64,000 bases of DNA from Spirodela intermedia (Eukaryota; Streptophyta; Magnoliopsida; Alismatales; Araceae), in the NCBI GenBank assembly GCA_902729315.2, contig LR746266.1, forward strand, positions 5,338,259 through 5,402,258, given 5' to 3'. Shown here piece after piece: positions 1 through 13,100 of the stretch. Each line of letters begins with the position of its first letter. The stretch's first letter is position 1. A program made the translations under genes and the position numbers. Below the pieces are notes generated by a model. It ran no database searches, had not been told where the DNA came from, and worked only from the letters and a program-made list of their open reading frames with translations.

Positions 1-1793
1 CTTCATGCTTTCAACTCAGTGCTCCCGAAGTTGAGAACCAGGATCACTACCAATGGATCAAAGACAAGCTGAAGGCCAGAGGGGGTAGGCCCTTTGAGTT
101 TATCCGAACTCCTCCATCTTCTGGTAGCTAATGGTTTACTTTTTTTCTTCGATCCCCTTAATATTCTGAAATGCTGATCTGTGACCTTGGACATTCATCT
201 CTGAAAATTTGTTCATTCACATTCTAGGTCATCAACGGAACCCTCAGACAGAATCTCTGTTAGAATTCTTAGAACTTCCTTATCTCCTTGACGTAACAAG
301 AGAGACAAGTGTAGTATTACAAGGTAATATTCTATGCCTTAATCTTTGTCGATGTAAAAATGGTCTTCATTATTCATATTATTCCTTGAAATGTGTACGC
401 CGATTTCAATCTTTTGTTAATAAGAAGGAAAATGAATTGTTTGGTGAAACCATGGGGAAATAATGTGAATATATTTCTATGAAACTCCATTTTAGTGCAG
501 ACTCATCTTTTACTCCTCTAGTGTGTTAGGACCACCCTGGTTAAAGTTCTCCTTTCTCATTTGTTCGTCTGATTTTGATGTCAGAACCTTGGGGTTGCTG
601 CTATGAATGCCTTTCCCTTCCATTATTGATTCTTTTTCCATTACTCGCGTTCCCATTCCATTTGGGTAAAGGAATTCCTTAAACTGTCGCCATGATGAGT
701 ATGAAACTGTTTGTTTAATATATATGATTATCTTCACGATTAAAAAACTTGTGTGAGAGTACCTCAACGTGGGGATCTTATCTGGCGGGTGGCTGGCAGA
801 CCAGGCTAGCCTAGTATTTTGATGGATGTTCGAGCCTGGTCTTAGCCGGTTTCTGGCCTGAAAACACCACACAAGCCAAAAATAAGTCTGCTATCACCTC
901 CATGTGATACGCTATCTACACCCTGCACCTCACCTCCTCTCTCATGTCTCCCCCGAGGGGCCTGCCTTCAGGGTCCTCCACTGCGAGGTGGCAGATGCTG
1001 TGGCGACGTTGATATAGAGTGGGGACTGGTTACCTCCTAGTTTGCTTACCACCCCTCTGCTATATGGAGGGAATTCGTAGGCGTATTGGCATCATTTGCA
1101 CCTCATGATAGGTTGTCTTCTTTCTTGTAAGCAGTGTGAATCATCTCATGTTAGCTGTAACTTCATCACCATTATGCCACTCAGTTCATCTGTAGACATG
1201 CATGGTGATCCCCATGTTAGGAGGTTTCTACTCCTAACAGGGCTGGAAGCAGGTTAGGCGGTGACTTCATAGGGTCTGATATTTTCTTCTATCTGAACAC
1301 AAACAAAAATATATCAAACCGATTTGACTTTCGCTGCGGCATCTTACTCCTGATTATTTTTCCTTGAATTAGTTTATCATATGCGTTTTGGCTGATAATA
1401 ATATAATTGACAGATGACATTAATTATTCTCAGGCAATGTTCCTTCTCGATTGTCACTCTCTACCCATCTCCATATTTCAATCTGGGTAGGGCCTTTTTG
1501 TACGGCTCATTCTATTATATATATATATATAATTTTATTTTCTTCATTTCATTTATTTTCTGTATTGGGATTTTTCTTCTGTTTCTCTCTCCATGCATGA
1601 CAATACGGCCCCTTGCGTCACAATCAGCCATGTTTTTTCTATATATATATATATATATATAGTCTCAAAAAAATGTCGTTCGTGAAATGCAGGGGCAGAG
1701 GACCAGCCGTTGGAGGAAGACGGTGGGAATGGGGCCTCTGATGACATAGACGAAATGGAAGAGCTTACAGTTGCCGGTGACCCTGATGCTTAG
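1..1793 (+). CDS. 3' end of an unidentified gene (three exons visible, 5' part outside window)
   Basis: Three stretches read as joined exons. Exon A ends at 123 and probably begins at 20 after a CAG acceptor. Exon B is 228-323 and exon C is 1693-1793, ending in TAG. All junctions are GT-AG and all join in phase 1 as glycine codons. The deduced C-terminus is about 100 residues. It contains WIKDKLKARGGRPFEF, then a leucine-rich stretch (ESLLEFLELPYLLDV), and ends in an acidic tail (ASDDIDEMEELTVAGDPDA). Acidic tails of this kind are common in nuclear proteins but prove nothing here. I do not recognise the family. The 1369-base gap between exons B and C could hide another exon, which would change the join. 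Confidence in the splice phases is fair; no function is assigned. Confidence 0.5.
324..1692 (+). other. Long last intron of the left-edge gene
   Basis: This is mostly AT-rich sequence with two short TA runs, near 1515-1531 and 1641-1661. I see no exon that is forced by phase. The interval 1414-1433 lies between an AG and a possible donor and could be a small exon, but nothing supports it. Confidence 0.4.
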
Positions 1794-2960
1794 CCACCAG
1801 CCCTAATCAATAGGCTGGCCCTTTGGCTTCCAAAGTCGGCGTGCACATTTTCATATCTGCCCCTCTTCCCCAGCTCCTCAACCACCACCTCGATTCTGAA
1901 CAGCCGACCTGGAGGGAGCTGGATACCCAAAAGAAAGGGGGCCTCCCCCTCTCCCTCCTCCTGAACCATCCATTGGCCAGCTACAGCTATATGATTATCG
2001 TATCTTTCTGGCTCCTTATCATTTTCAGAGGGTCTCGGGTGATGGGTCGGTGATTATATTATCCTTCTGGCTCCTTATCATCTTCAGAGGGTCTGCGTGG
2101 TCCTCTGCTGTGAAGAGATCAGATCCCACCTTCAATCCGGAATCCCAGGCTGCCCTAGATTTGTCTGGCACTGTCCCCGTGTTGGGTAACTAGAAAATTT
2201 CCTCCTGTCGTCGCTTTTGCCGGCCTGTCTAGCATCCGGCGCTCGGTAGAGCTGCATCAGACAGGAGAGCTCTTGCCGGCCTCTTCTGGTTCTTCCATTG
2301 AGCTGGGTTGGGTGGGGGAGTGCTTCGATGAGGACAGATATCAGCAGGTTAAGTGTGGGAGACGAAAACTGGTTGCTTAGTGGCATGTCCGGTCCGGGCA
2401 TCTGCCGGCTGCCGTATTATTGAGTCGAGAAAGTCGGGGCCTTTTTCGCTTTTCCTGGAGCACCGGGCTGCTGCCTTTGGGTGCTATCTCTTTCCCTCCT
2501 GAATCGCTCGAATTCTGAGAGCGAGGTCAACCCGCCCGGCCAATGGCGGGGGCTGATGTCGCGGTGTACCCTTTTTGCCCCGTGTGGTGTCTACGCCGAG
2601 CGTCGGCTCGTGCCCGGCAGTGGACCTCTCTCTCTCTCTCTCTAGCTAGATGGTAGATGAAAACGAAGTGCAGTGGCCAGTCTGTGGGGGAGGGGGGGAG
2701 AAGAATCGGCTTTGTGGGCACAAGAGAGGAACGCAACCTAGCTAGCCGTCTACGGTAGCGACAAGGTACCCCAGCGTAGACGTTGAACCAACTCCCCTAC
2801 GGGGCAGAAGATGCCGTCGCCGCTATGGACTCTACGCCGCAGCGGCAGCCACTGAAGGTGGAAAGATGCCGTCGCTGGCCCCGTCGCCCTGTCAAATGAG
2901 AGAGGAGAAGACGCTGGAGAAGAGCATCATCAGTTACCCTCCTGGGTCAGCAGTGTAGTC

Positions 2961-3245
2961 AATCGCCAAGCCTGGCAACACCTGTGAAAACCTTCGAGTA
3001 GATGCTGTATCGGATGATACGAGGGAGAAAGAATGACCAACCAGGTGGCGCCATGGGCGGAGCAGAAGGTGGCGGAGAACCGGAGTTCGTCATGGCCAAT
3101 AGAATCAAAATCTCCAAACCCGGCAGTATCTGTGAAAACCTTCGGCAGGCGCCGTGTCGGGTGATATGAGGGAGAAAGATGGCCAACCAGGCGGCGCCAT
3201 GGGCGGAGCAGAAGGTGACGAAGCGGAGTTCATCATGGGGGGAGC
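2961..3245. repeat. Tandem duplication, unit about 148 bases
   Basis: The sequence from 2961 recurs from 3109 with a constant offset of 148. The anchors CTGTGAAAACCTTCG (2982 and 3130) and GCGCCATGGGCGGAGCAGAA (near 3048 and 3195) are identical in both copies. The copies differ by scattered substitutions, so the duplication is not very recent. It lies in gene-free sequence and no reading frame is conserved across both copies. Confidence 0.85.
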
Positions 3246-3983
3246 ACGTGGCTAGCTCTAGACTCTAATGGCGGGCGGGTGGTCCGTCTGAGACAAGACA
3301 AGGAAGAATGCTCGGGGACACCGACAGTCGTCCCTTCGGCGGGAACGGCGGACCAGCGGATCGGCCTGGGTTTCGTCGCCGACACGTGAGTCGACGCGGC
3401 GTGAGGTGACCCCCCGTCCGTTCTTGCTGTCTACCATCTGGGGAGGATCCGGAAGAAAATTCGGATGGAAAGAAGGGTTCTTGGAGCGAGGGGAGGTGGA
3501 ATGCTAATTAAGGAGGGGGTTAAATTCTTGAATTCTCGCGGGGGTCGTTCGGATGTTTCTGAGATTTGTTCGTCCGTGTGGACGGCGTCTGATCGAATTT
3601 TCCCAGATCGGCCTGTTCGTCGAGGCGGATACGACTGAGCTCTGGTTCAGAATCTTTCTCGTCTTCAGTACAGGGATGCGATCCTGTAGCTTATTCTTGG
3701 AGGGTAGTAGTCTCTGATGCAGCTGCATGGGTCCCGGAGGATGAGAACTCCTCGGATTCGGACACGAGGAAGGGTTGATGAAGGAGGGCATCGCGAGCTT
3801 TCCTCGTGACAGGAGCTGCGTCATCCCCTTGTGGCGGACTGGAAGAAGCCGCTGCCCGGATATGACGTGCCAAGGAGTACCGGGTTCCGAGTATCGGCAC
3901 TGGAGCAGTGATCATCTAAGCTTGGGAGGAACGGGCTGTACCGTGATGGTTGTGCATGCAGTGGTGTTACGTGAATCAGTACG

Positions 3984-4007
3984 CTCTCTCTCTCTCTCTC
4001 TCTCTCT
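3984..4007. repeat. (CT)n microsatellite
   Basis: An uninterrupted run of 12 CT units in the spacer downstream of the MATE gene. Confidence 0.9.
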
Positions 4008-4481
4008 TTCATGGTCATCACGACGGAACCCACGAGCCCAAGCACCCTGGGGAGGCACTGATGAGAGTTTTATCCTCTGAGAACTAGATGACAGTAAGAA
4101 TGGGAGGGAAATCGGTTCCTCCGCAGCAGCGGGGACTCCTAATATCACGGAACATGCCTTCTCTTTCGGCTTCTACGAAAGGCTATGCCATTATCCATTA
4201 TCGCATGACTTGCGGCAGATTCTCTCTCTCTCTCTCTCTCCGAGCCCATTCCTGGCTGCTGATTGGAAGCATTGTCTTCATGCTTATGCGTCTGTGCAAT
4301 CCGTGAAGACGCGGGCTTTCCGGCAGAGGAACCAGAGTCGACGGTGAGTGTTTGTGGAATTTGTATCTCTTACAAGCACATCAAGCACTAGAAACTGGAA
4401 GGAACAGTAGCCGGGTGGGGGTTGCATCAACTCCTCCTGCGCAGACCAGGAGATCCTCTCGGGGAAAGAATGGATTCTCGC

Positions 4482-6023
4482 TCAGGCCAGGAGGAATGGA
4501 TCAGTGTCCAGAGGGACCTTTTCCCTGACCTCTTCGTCGCCATCGCCAACGCAAAGGATTCCCTCCAGGTCGCTCACCTTCGCCTTAGCGATATCTTGGA
4601 GAGCCTCCATAGAAGTGGAGGTCGGGGAAGAAGCTTTGGTTAGCTGCCGGGCTCTCTCCATCTCTGCGACCCAGTCCGTCCTCGAGATGACCAGCCACAT
4701 GAGAACGACGCAGGAGGTCTGGGCAGCCAGCAGGCCGATCCAGAGGCCAGCGAAGCCCATCCCGGAGACGAAGGCAAGAAGAACGGCCACCGGCGTGCCG
4801 ACCAGGTAGAACGAGCCGAGGTTAATGTTGGCCCCGGCATTGGGCCGCGCGCTGCCCCGCAGGATGCCGCACGCGGTGGTCTGCGGGCAGTTGCCGAGCT
4901 CGCAGAGCCCCGCGATGGGCAGCGCCAGCGCCGTCAGCCTCAGGATCTCCTTGTCAGAGGTGAAGAGCCGCCCCCACCGGTGCCTCACCGCGACGGTGAA
5001 GACCATGGCAAGGACTCCCATCAGCACCGCGCAGGCCAGCGCCACCAGCGCGGCGGCGCGTGCGCCGGCGGGCCGCCGCGCGCCGAGCTCGTTGCCGACG
5101 CGCGTGGAGACCCCGAGGCTGAGCGAAGACGGGAAGACGTAGACGAGAGATGTTGTCTGGATGAGGATCCCCATGGAGGCGACGGTGGCCTGGGGGTTGA
5201 CGAAGAGGCCACAGAGAAGGATCATCAGCTCGTACCACCACCACTCGAGGCACACGGACGCGCATGTCGGTACGGCCAGTCGGAGCAGAGCGGACCACCC
5301 ACGTAGGCAGTCAACGCCGGGGCTGACCCACGAATCCTCGTAGACGCGGGAGACGAGGATGTAGCACAGGAGGCTGAGGCAGAGGTTGAGGTTGGTCAGG
5401 ACCATGGAGAGGGCCACTCCGGCGATGCCCATTCGGAGACGGACGACGAGGAAGTAGTTGAGGGGGACGTGGAGGACCACGGAGGCGGCGGAGCAGAAGG
5501 TGAGGGGGAGAGTGATGCTCTGAGTTCGCAGGTAGATGCGGAGCGGGTAGAGGACGGAGAGGAGGACCAGGTCGGGGACGGCGAAGGAGATGAACTTCCC
5601 GGCGGTGGAGGCGATGTTCTGGTCTTGGCCGCACCAGGTGAGGATTCCGGCGATGTTGAGCCAGATTATGGAGATGGGCACAGAGGCGGAGAGGAGGAGG
5701 AGGACGGTGCGCTGCAGTGCAAGGCCCAGGAGCTTGCGCTGCTTGGCGCCGAAGGCCTGGCCGCAGATGGGCTCCATGCCCATGGCGAGCCCCGAGAGCA
5801 CGGAATAACCGGTGATGTTGGCGAAGCCGATGGCCAGGGAGCCGCCGGCGAGCTCCATCTCCCCAAGGTAGCCCAGGAAGAGCATGGAGACCATGGCGCG
5901 CGAGTAGAGCACCAGCCCCGTCACCGTCGTCGGCACTGAGATCCTCCCTATCGCCTTCATCTCCTCCACCACCTGAGAACCAGCAACATCTCGTCAGCTC
6001 CTGGAAGTGAACAACTTTCACAC

Positions 6024-6059
<36 letters not shown>

Positions 6060-6225
6060 CTCTTTCTCCATCTTTCTCTCCTTCGTGCAGCAGGAAGCCA
6101 GCGAGTACCTCGGAGGGGGTGAGCCATCCGTGGAGCTGCTGCTCCTGCTCCAGTTCGCCTGCTCGGCGACTGGGGAAAGAGGCAGCGGAGGTGGAGGAGA
6201 GGGAAGGAGCGCTCACGTTGCACAT
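4482..6225 (-). CDS. DTX: MATE/DTX-family multidrug and toxin extrusion transporter (DTX51/ADP1-like)
   Basis: Two exons, 6225-6109 and 5972-4482, with a GT-AG intron of 136 bases in phase 0, encode 535 residues. The ORF beginning at 5972 lacks a natural start. The 39-residue upstream exon (MCNVSAPSLS...) supplies the ATG and joins as SE|VVEEMKAIGRIS, as in the family. The protein has about 12 hydrophobic segments. MATE landmarks include GMEPICGQAFGAKQ (around residue 110), PLRIYLRTQ, LEWWWYELMILLCG, SLGVSTRVGNELGA and NCPQTTACGILRG. MATE proteins export organic solutes in exchange for H+ or Na+. The plant clade this resembles (DTX48-54, including ADP1/ABS3) acts at endomembranes and affects organ initiation and senescence; its substrate is not readable from sequence. 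The exons are very GC-rich and the intron carries a CT array. A TATA box lies 61 bases upstream. Length is normal for the family. Confidence 0.95.
6028..6060. repeat. (CT)n array inside the MATE intron
   Basis: A nearly uninterrupted CT run, GA on the sense strand, fills about a quarter of the 136-base intron. On the sense strand it is purine-rich and lies upstream of the acceptor. Confidence 0.9.
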
Positions 6226-6285
6226 GCCTGGTGTAACGAGGTTATCTCCCTCCTCTGAGCGCCGAGAAGGGGAGAGAGGGAGGCC

Positions 6286-6292
6286 TAATATA
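6286..6292 (-). promoter_or_regulatory. TATA box of the MATE gene
   Basis: TATATTA on the minus strand, 61 bases upstream of the ATG, in otherwise GC-rich sequence. Position and isolation make it a credible core promoter and would put the transcription start near 6256. Confidence 0.6.
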
Positions 6293-6299
6293 GCCCCCC

Positions 6300-7196
6300 A
6301 CTGGGGAGCCGAGGACGACGAGGGCCGCGTGTCGACGCGTGAGAGGCTGCCGGCTTCTTCTCGCCGTGGGGCCGGCTGGCGGCCTGCGACCGCCTTCAAC
6401 GAACGCCGCAAATCGGCGTACAGACAAGACGGCGCCTTCTCCGCAGCTCCTCCTCCCATGGCCGGGGCTTCGACCTTAGCTCCTCGGGGTTGCTCCTCTG
6501 TAGCATATCTTTGTGACCACCACTGTGGAGAGCATTTTGAAAAGATCGGCGATATCCCTGCCCCTCCTGCCTCCTCCATTAAAGACACCAAATTTATGGT
6601 TAACTCGTGGGAGATGGAGGAAGCGGGCGAGACTCTGCAGCAGAGGGAGCGACAGGGACCCTGCCGTCCTGTAAATAGTACGGGCGCAGTGGGCAGGGGG
6701 GATATGGACCGTAGCAGGTCGGAAGACGGGGAACACCGCCGGATAAACCCAACGTGTCTCATGGCCACCACTCGTTCTGCACCTCTCTCTCTCTCTCTGT
6801 AGCGTCGGCTTGTCCCGTTGCGCGCAGAGGAGAGGCATGGTCTTTGCGGCACGGGAATTGTAGAATCCAGGAGGGCGCGTGGCTCCAGCTGGGGCTGAGC
6901 AGGGGCGGCGCGTGTGCATGACGCAAGGGCGTCGACCTCAGAGGGCGGAAATCATAGGCTGTTGCGGGCTGAGCCAGATCCCAGACCACCTGATGGGAAG
7001 TACACCAGCGACTGCCTCCACAGAGAAAGCAAAAGTGCTCCGTGGAGAAAATTCGCCTCAATTATCGAATGTATATAAATATTTACAGTTCTTCCGCAAA
7101 GGGGTCGTGTCATTCATTGAATGTGGAAGGAGGAGAAGGGGGGGGGGGGGGATGATGTGGCAGGAAAAAATATCTGAAAAAGATGGGCTGTGCACC
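6300..7196. other. Spacer between the MATE promoter and the SUT4 3' end
   Basis: This must hold the MATE upstream promoter and the SUT4 3' untranslated region, both on the minus strand. A CT run lies at about 6783-6799 and a G-run at 7139-7151. Long open frames over 6242-6919 are GC-driven, overlap on both strands and match nothing I know. Confidence 0.5.
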
Positions 7197-10100
7197 TCAA
7201 CGGCGGCCCGTCGTCCTCTTGGCCGCCGCAGGAGAGCGGGGGAGGGCGAGGATGGCGATGAGGCCGCTGACAAAGGCTGCGACTCCGGCTACAGCGAAGG
7301 CCGGCGCGTTCCCACCTCCGAAGAGCTGGTCCCAGGGTCCACTCCCCACGGACACAATCACCTGGGCTCGCACGAAAGGGTTCCGTCAGATGGGTTCTTC
7401 TCATAGCCTCTTAGATGGACATTCAACACCAAGCAGAATGGTCAGAAATGTACGGCGTTGGCTCAAAGAACTGGTTTTATCAGATGGGCAGTGATTAAGT
7501 AGCTACTTGGGATGAATTCTATCTAACCCATCACCACATCAGTGAACAGATTACTCCCAATCTCCGGTTCGTCTTTCAGGATTCCTGATTGTATGGGGTC
7601 CAACCGCACTAGAGTAGGGTGGGCGGCTGTGCCGGGTCTAACTAGAATTATGCAGGCGGTCTTACCAGAGAGATGCTGCTTTGGAAAGAATTGTCACATC
7701 CACGGAGCCGAAACTTCATATACATGCATGACTCTGACATAATTTGATGATGATTAACCAAGAAGGGGGAACCTAGTCAACGCCTAGCTGTGTTAGATGC
7801 TCGGAAGCACAATCAATCCATACAAGATTCGAACTATGTGCGTTCTTTGTATAGCATTCGGCAAGCAAGATGAACTACGCGGAGAAGGAAAGTCAGCCAT
7901 CGTGTGACATAATTTGTTCAAGCGTGTACTAAATCACCCTTCTATCATGGCAGTGTTTGTGGGGGGGAAATCATCCATTCACTGAAATTTCATCACAGAA
8001 AAGCTCCTAGCAGCCTTCTCATGCGGTTAGTTTTCCTAGGGTGTGACAAGCCGTCTCAAGCTGCTTTTAATGCTTTGCTGCCACTCTTTGATAGAGTCAC
8101 ATAATAGAATTTCTTGTTCCCTTGGAACATATTGACCAACAAGTTGATAACTTTAGTCAAAGCATAACCACATCCATCACCCAACACGAAATAACCTTTT
8201 GACTTCTGTGTCGAGTTCATGGAAGGTGAAAGGAATGTCGCAGCATTTTTATCTCACTCCCTCACAGGTTTCTTCTTCAGCTCCTTTTGGGCAATGAAAG
8301 CAGACACATAGCAACCCTCCTTTGGGGTAAGTCAGCAGCGTTTGCTGACCCATCAGCTTCCGCTTTTAGATACCCAATGACCAAGGAAAGTCTTACTTCT
8401 CGACCAAATGAATCTCCCACCTCTAGCCATCTACCGAGCCTTCCAACCCCCTATATCATTCTTGTTTATAGCAAATACGCAGGTCAATCTCCTTCCCTTC
8501 TCCCCTCAATATCTCATGTTTTGCAATCGTTTCCGCTATGCAAGGATGGGGCATTTCCCCTGACTATTACTTCCTAAACCTGAGTAAATAAAAAAATTTA
8601 AGAGGTAATAATTCAGAAGTTCTAAGAAAGTAACTTTTTTTGTAAAAATCTGAGGGCTTTTAAAAATTAAAGAATCTATACCAGATGAATAAATAATAAT
8701 TATTAAAATGAGGAGTACCTGCGGTATGACAATAGCTAGATTAAGAATACCCATAGCCAGTCCTGCATGAAAGATGTTGTTTCTCATCCAGTATTACTCA
8801 GAGGAAGTACCTCAATGGAAAATAGTAAAAGAACACAAACGAACCTACCTTGGCCGAGACCCAAAGGTTCAGCCCGAGTCGACATCATTGCATAGGGAAC
8901 ACTGTATGTAATCTGGGAACAAAAAAAACAACAAAAAAGGAATAAAATTCATGCCCTGTAGCCACGGAAGCAAGAAGAAATGAGAAAAAAAATGGACATA
9001 ACTCAGAGCACTCACTGCCAATGGTATGCCAAGAACTGCGAAAACAACAAGGGCAACAATGACAATGCCATCTGGTGGAAGACCATTCTGTGAAGGCTCT
9101 ATATTATTGGCCACAAGGGATATGATCAGCATTGCTACGAAGCATAGAGCCATAAAAATATTTGATATTCCCCAAACCAGACCAGCACCCCACTTCCTAC
9201 ACAATTTTTCTATCCCCATTGAAGTCAATCCGAGAATGATGGAGTTCAACATCAAACCAAATGCCCCCATCCGAACACCAGAGTGGTAATTTCGTCCTTG
9301 ATTGGGCAGTCCTTTGTAGATTTCTCGACCCATCCAATCCGTATCATATAGCAGGAAGGGAAACCATCCAGTCCATGTCAATGCAGTGACAATCAGAATT
9401 ATCCAGATTGGAGAGGTTAGATATCTAAAAGAGCCCAATAGTTCCCAAAGGAAAGCCTCCTCGGTGCCATTTTCCATTTCTGCTTCTATCCCAGAGTGCA
9501 CAGCGTCACCAACAGAATTTAGAGGAATTTCATGGGCAGATGATAGGCTAATATATGTAGTAAATGTGAGAATAATGATATCAAGAATGAAAGCGGATTT
9601 CAGGTTAGCACAGTTTGTGCCGCAAGCTGCAGTGGCAGTGAAAGGGAGGATGGAGGACCAGCCGCTATAGGATCCAGTAGCGAAGCCAAGAATATTGCCT
9701 AGAGCCATGAACAGAGAGAAATACGCATTTGCAACACGAGTCCTTCTGTGATCCTTCCCTACATACAAATAACGAAGTCTTAGCTAGAAACGTAACAAGT
9801 CTGGCAAAACTATCATGTGATATAGGCTTCAGCATCACTGTGCACAAATTGTTCATCGATGAATACTGAAAAGGACTGTGCATCAATACTCGAAAGAGGT
9901 TTAAATTGAAAAGGCGCAAACAAAATAAAAAAAATGCACTTAATTTTTTCTTTTTTTTCCATGAGATGGACTTGTATTTCCTGCAATAAAGTGAAATTCT
10001 GGGCTGGCTTGGTCCAAAGGGCATTCTCCAATTGAGAGATAAATGAGGATGCGCCAATGTCAATGCCAGCTTGGTCCCAAGGGCACACCATCATCATGAC

Positions 10101-13100
10101 AAATGCCTTAGTTCTCTCTCAACACCTGACAAACATTTATATGCAGAGAACCTACTTTCTTTGAGTACCCATGTTTTGAAAATGACTTCGAATTTCAATT
10201 CTCTCCATCTTTCCTTCTTTACAGCTGATATGGCTCTTCCTTCCCTTTCAACAGAGATTATGGTCGTTCTTTGCCCTTATTCCTTAGAATAAGAACCTTT
10301 TCTCATTACTACATAAAAATAGACTAATCTACCGTTGTCCGGTAGATTAGTCACCAAAAACTTTTTCAGTGAACAAGTTATAAGTATCTGCTTAGAGGCC
10401 CCACCTATATCACCTAGTTCACCAAAGTGCATCAACAACCTTGGAGGTTAGTTTCCACACTGATTGATGAAATAAGCCACATAAACACGTCGATTTCTTG
10501 TCAATAGGTACAAATAATAAAATCACACGAAAAATATTCAAGAACGAAAGTTTTAGATAACAACATACATCAACGTGATAAATTAAAAACAGAGTAAGTG
10601 AAATTTTATGAACTTAAATCCTATAACAGCACTATGTGTTTCTAATATGTTACTCGTCTAAATAATGCTAGTGATATCATCGACACATTGTTCTTCAACG
10701 GTCAATAATCATTTGTAGCGGAAATTATAGAAGCTGCTAGGATGCCACTTAGGAAGCATTGCTGTGTAGTGCTTAACAGTCACTTGGAGCAAAAATTGTA
10801 TACTATGCACCTGATGCTTCCATGAAACCTTTTTAGCAGAAAGCTGTAGGAGATGCGTTCATCCACTTCCTAACATAAATGTATTATGTCACAAGGCCCC
10901 CAAATCAAATCATCCAGACCACACAACATTTGCAGAGGTTTCACTCATAATTTTTTGTCAACCGACGCAGTGCATAGCAACATATGTCATACGCATTCAT
11001 GACAATTGGATGAAATATGAGATGAACATTTCCCTCCTAAGAGCAAAGAAGAAAGGATATGGAGCAGTACAGCAACGATTAGCAGCAAAGTAGATTTTTT
11101 TCCATCAAATACCAGCTTTGGGAAGAGTACATCAGTTGCTCACACATTTGTCCCTTTTCTGTCGTGGGTTATTGATATCATAGCATTGATGAACTTAATC
11201 AAGAAGATTCTCTAACGGTTACAACCTGTAAATAGATGTGAATAAATCTATGCAATTTTGGCATGGCCTCTTAGTGATTTCATCAAAGGTCTTTCACAAA
11301 GGAGGAAGGTTATCCATCAACTCTCAGTAACCAGAGTCTCGATCCCATAAAACAGTGCCCCTCCGTTGGGGAGTAGGGGGAAGGGGGGATGTGCATTATT
11401 CTTAATGCTGATTGCAAATGCTACCCCTCTAATTTGGTATTTTTTATGTTCACTCTAATGTATATTTGGAAAAATATTGATATTAAATACAATACTGGTT
11501 CTTCAGGAAATAATTAAACACACGTGGGCTAATCGGATTAAAAGTCAAGAAAAAAAGATATTCATCTTCCACTAAAAAGACATGCCAGTCATTAAGGACA
11601 TGTACATTCATATTTTCCACTCAACAAACAACGCGTCAATATTTTAAAACGCAGCTATTTAGGCAATTACAACATACCAGTAACCTCTGATTGTTACAAC
11701 AACTGCCTTATATCCAGTTATTATTGATTTTTATTTTCGTCACATAAGTGCCAAATTCCCCACTAGATATATAAAACATCATTAAAAAAAATTTGGTGGG
11801 GTAGTCAGGATTTCAGGAAATCTTATAACAGCATGAAGTAATAAAATAGAAAATTTGATTTCCTACTTCAGTAAACAAGTTAGCAAACAGCAGAACCGTG
11901 ACACCCACTCTATTCAGATTCCTTGATTTACACAGGCAGATAATCGAGAAGGATTCGTCCAACTACACTGAAAACTACACCTTTTCCTCTTCCTTCTGCA
12001 TATGCCTCTACACCCTTTAATCAGGCTGGCACTCTCCACATCTTTTTCTTATTATTTTTCAGACCAGTGAAATCTTAACCCTCGGAGTTTTGTCATGATC
12101 AACGAGGGACTACCACTGTGAATCAAACCCATTTGCGTCCCTATTACACATGATGTCGCGTCACAATCATTAAGTGCCACACACATCATCTATATTTTTT
12201 TTAAGATTCTGATGCCGAAATCCATGAAGAGGTAAAATAATTTTTTCAATTAAAGAAAAGACGCACTTGGCCATACACACATTTGAGTAGGAACCAAGTC
12301 ATCATAAGTCGTCACTGAACTTGTGAAATCCAAAATGTTTCAATTCTTTTCGTTCTGTATTAGAATAAGTTGCCCAACCTCAGTTACAACATCCAGAGCT
12401 CTCATAGCACAATACGATGTTGAACATAGCCATTATTTCTATAATAATGGTAAATGCAACGTCAGATTTTAGGTTCTTTTATGTTGATAACCACCAATCT
12501 TCTGGTTAGTTTTAGAAACCTCATAAGTGAAGGTATTCCTCTTAACTTTCATCTTCCATCTACCTAGTAAGAGGGTATTTTATCAAATCTCATTTACATA
12601 ATCTATAAATACAGGAAAACACAGGCAACAAGATCATCAGTAGATTATTCCAAGCATATATGAGACCAAAGCGCTATTTTTGTCTCCATAATCTCACAAA
12701 CCGTTAAAACTCGCAAGAAGTTGCAGCAAAATTGCATTTTACCTAATTGCCTCTATAAAACCCATCACTCGGACAGCACTTTGGCATCCTGGAGTGTGTT
12801 GGCCGTGGAGATAGTGAAAGGTGACCTAGAACGGATATGATCTGCAGCACGACAGCATTTAACAGGACTATTCCAATGGCAGAAGTCTCCTCACAGGACT
12901 GAAACTCAATCTCATACTGAATATGATATTACACTTACCAAAAAAGATAGTCATATTCAAGTCAGCACTGGACTCTGACCCATGACAGCCACAGCTTCTG
13001 TGAGGGTCACAGGTTTGGCAGATGGAGCCATGGAAGCGCCAAGAAGATGATGTTTTTGGAGAGGAACAATCCTACAACCTGTGGAAGGGATGAAGAAAAG

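Larger units (their letters stand above)
1794..4481. other. Spacer between the left-edge gene and the MATE gene
   Basis: No coding region is supported. It holds a short CT run near 2625-2643, a 148-base tandem duplication (2961-3245), a CT run at 3984-4007 and another near 4221-4240. The two flanking genes converge here, so both 3' untranslated regions must lie at the ends. Open frames of 70-110 codons occur on both strands, but they overlap one another and resemble no family I know. Confidence 0.5.

Noticed and set aside
5311-6852. A 513-codon open frame on the minus strand over the MATE gene
   Set aside because: It covers MATE exon 1 in the correct frame but runs through the intron and then reads MATE exon 2 in the wrong frame, giving a Pro/Arg-rich product. 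GC-rich sequence removes stop codons. Only its 6109-6225 part is real.
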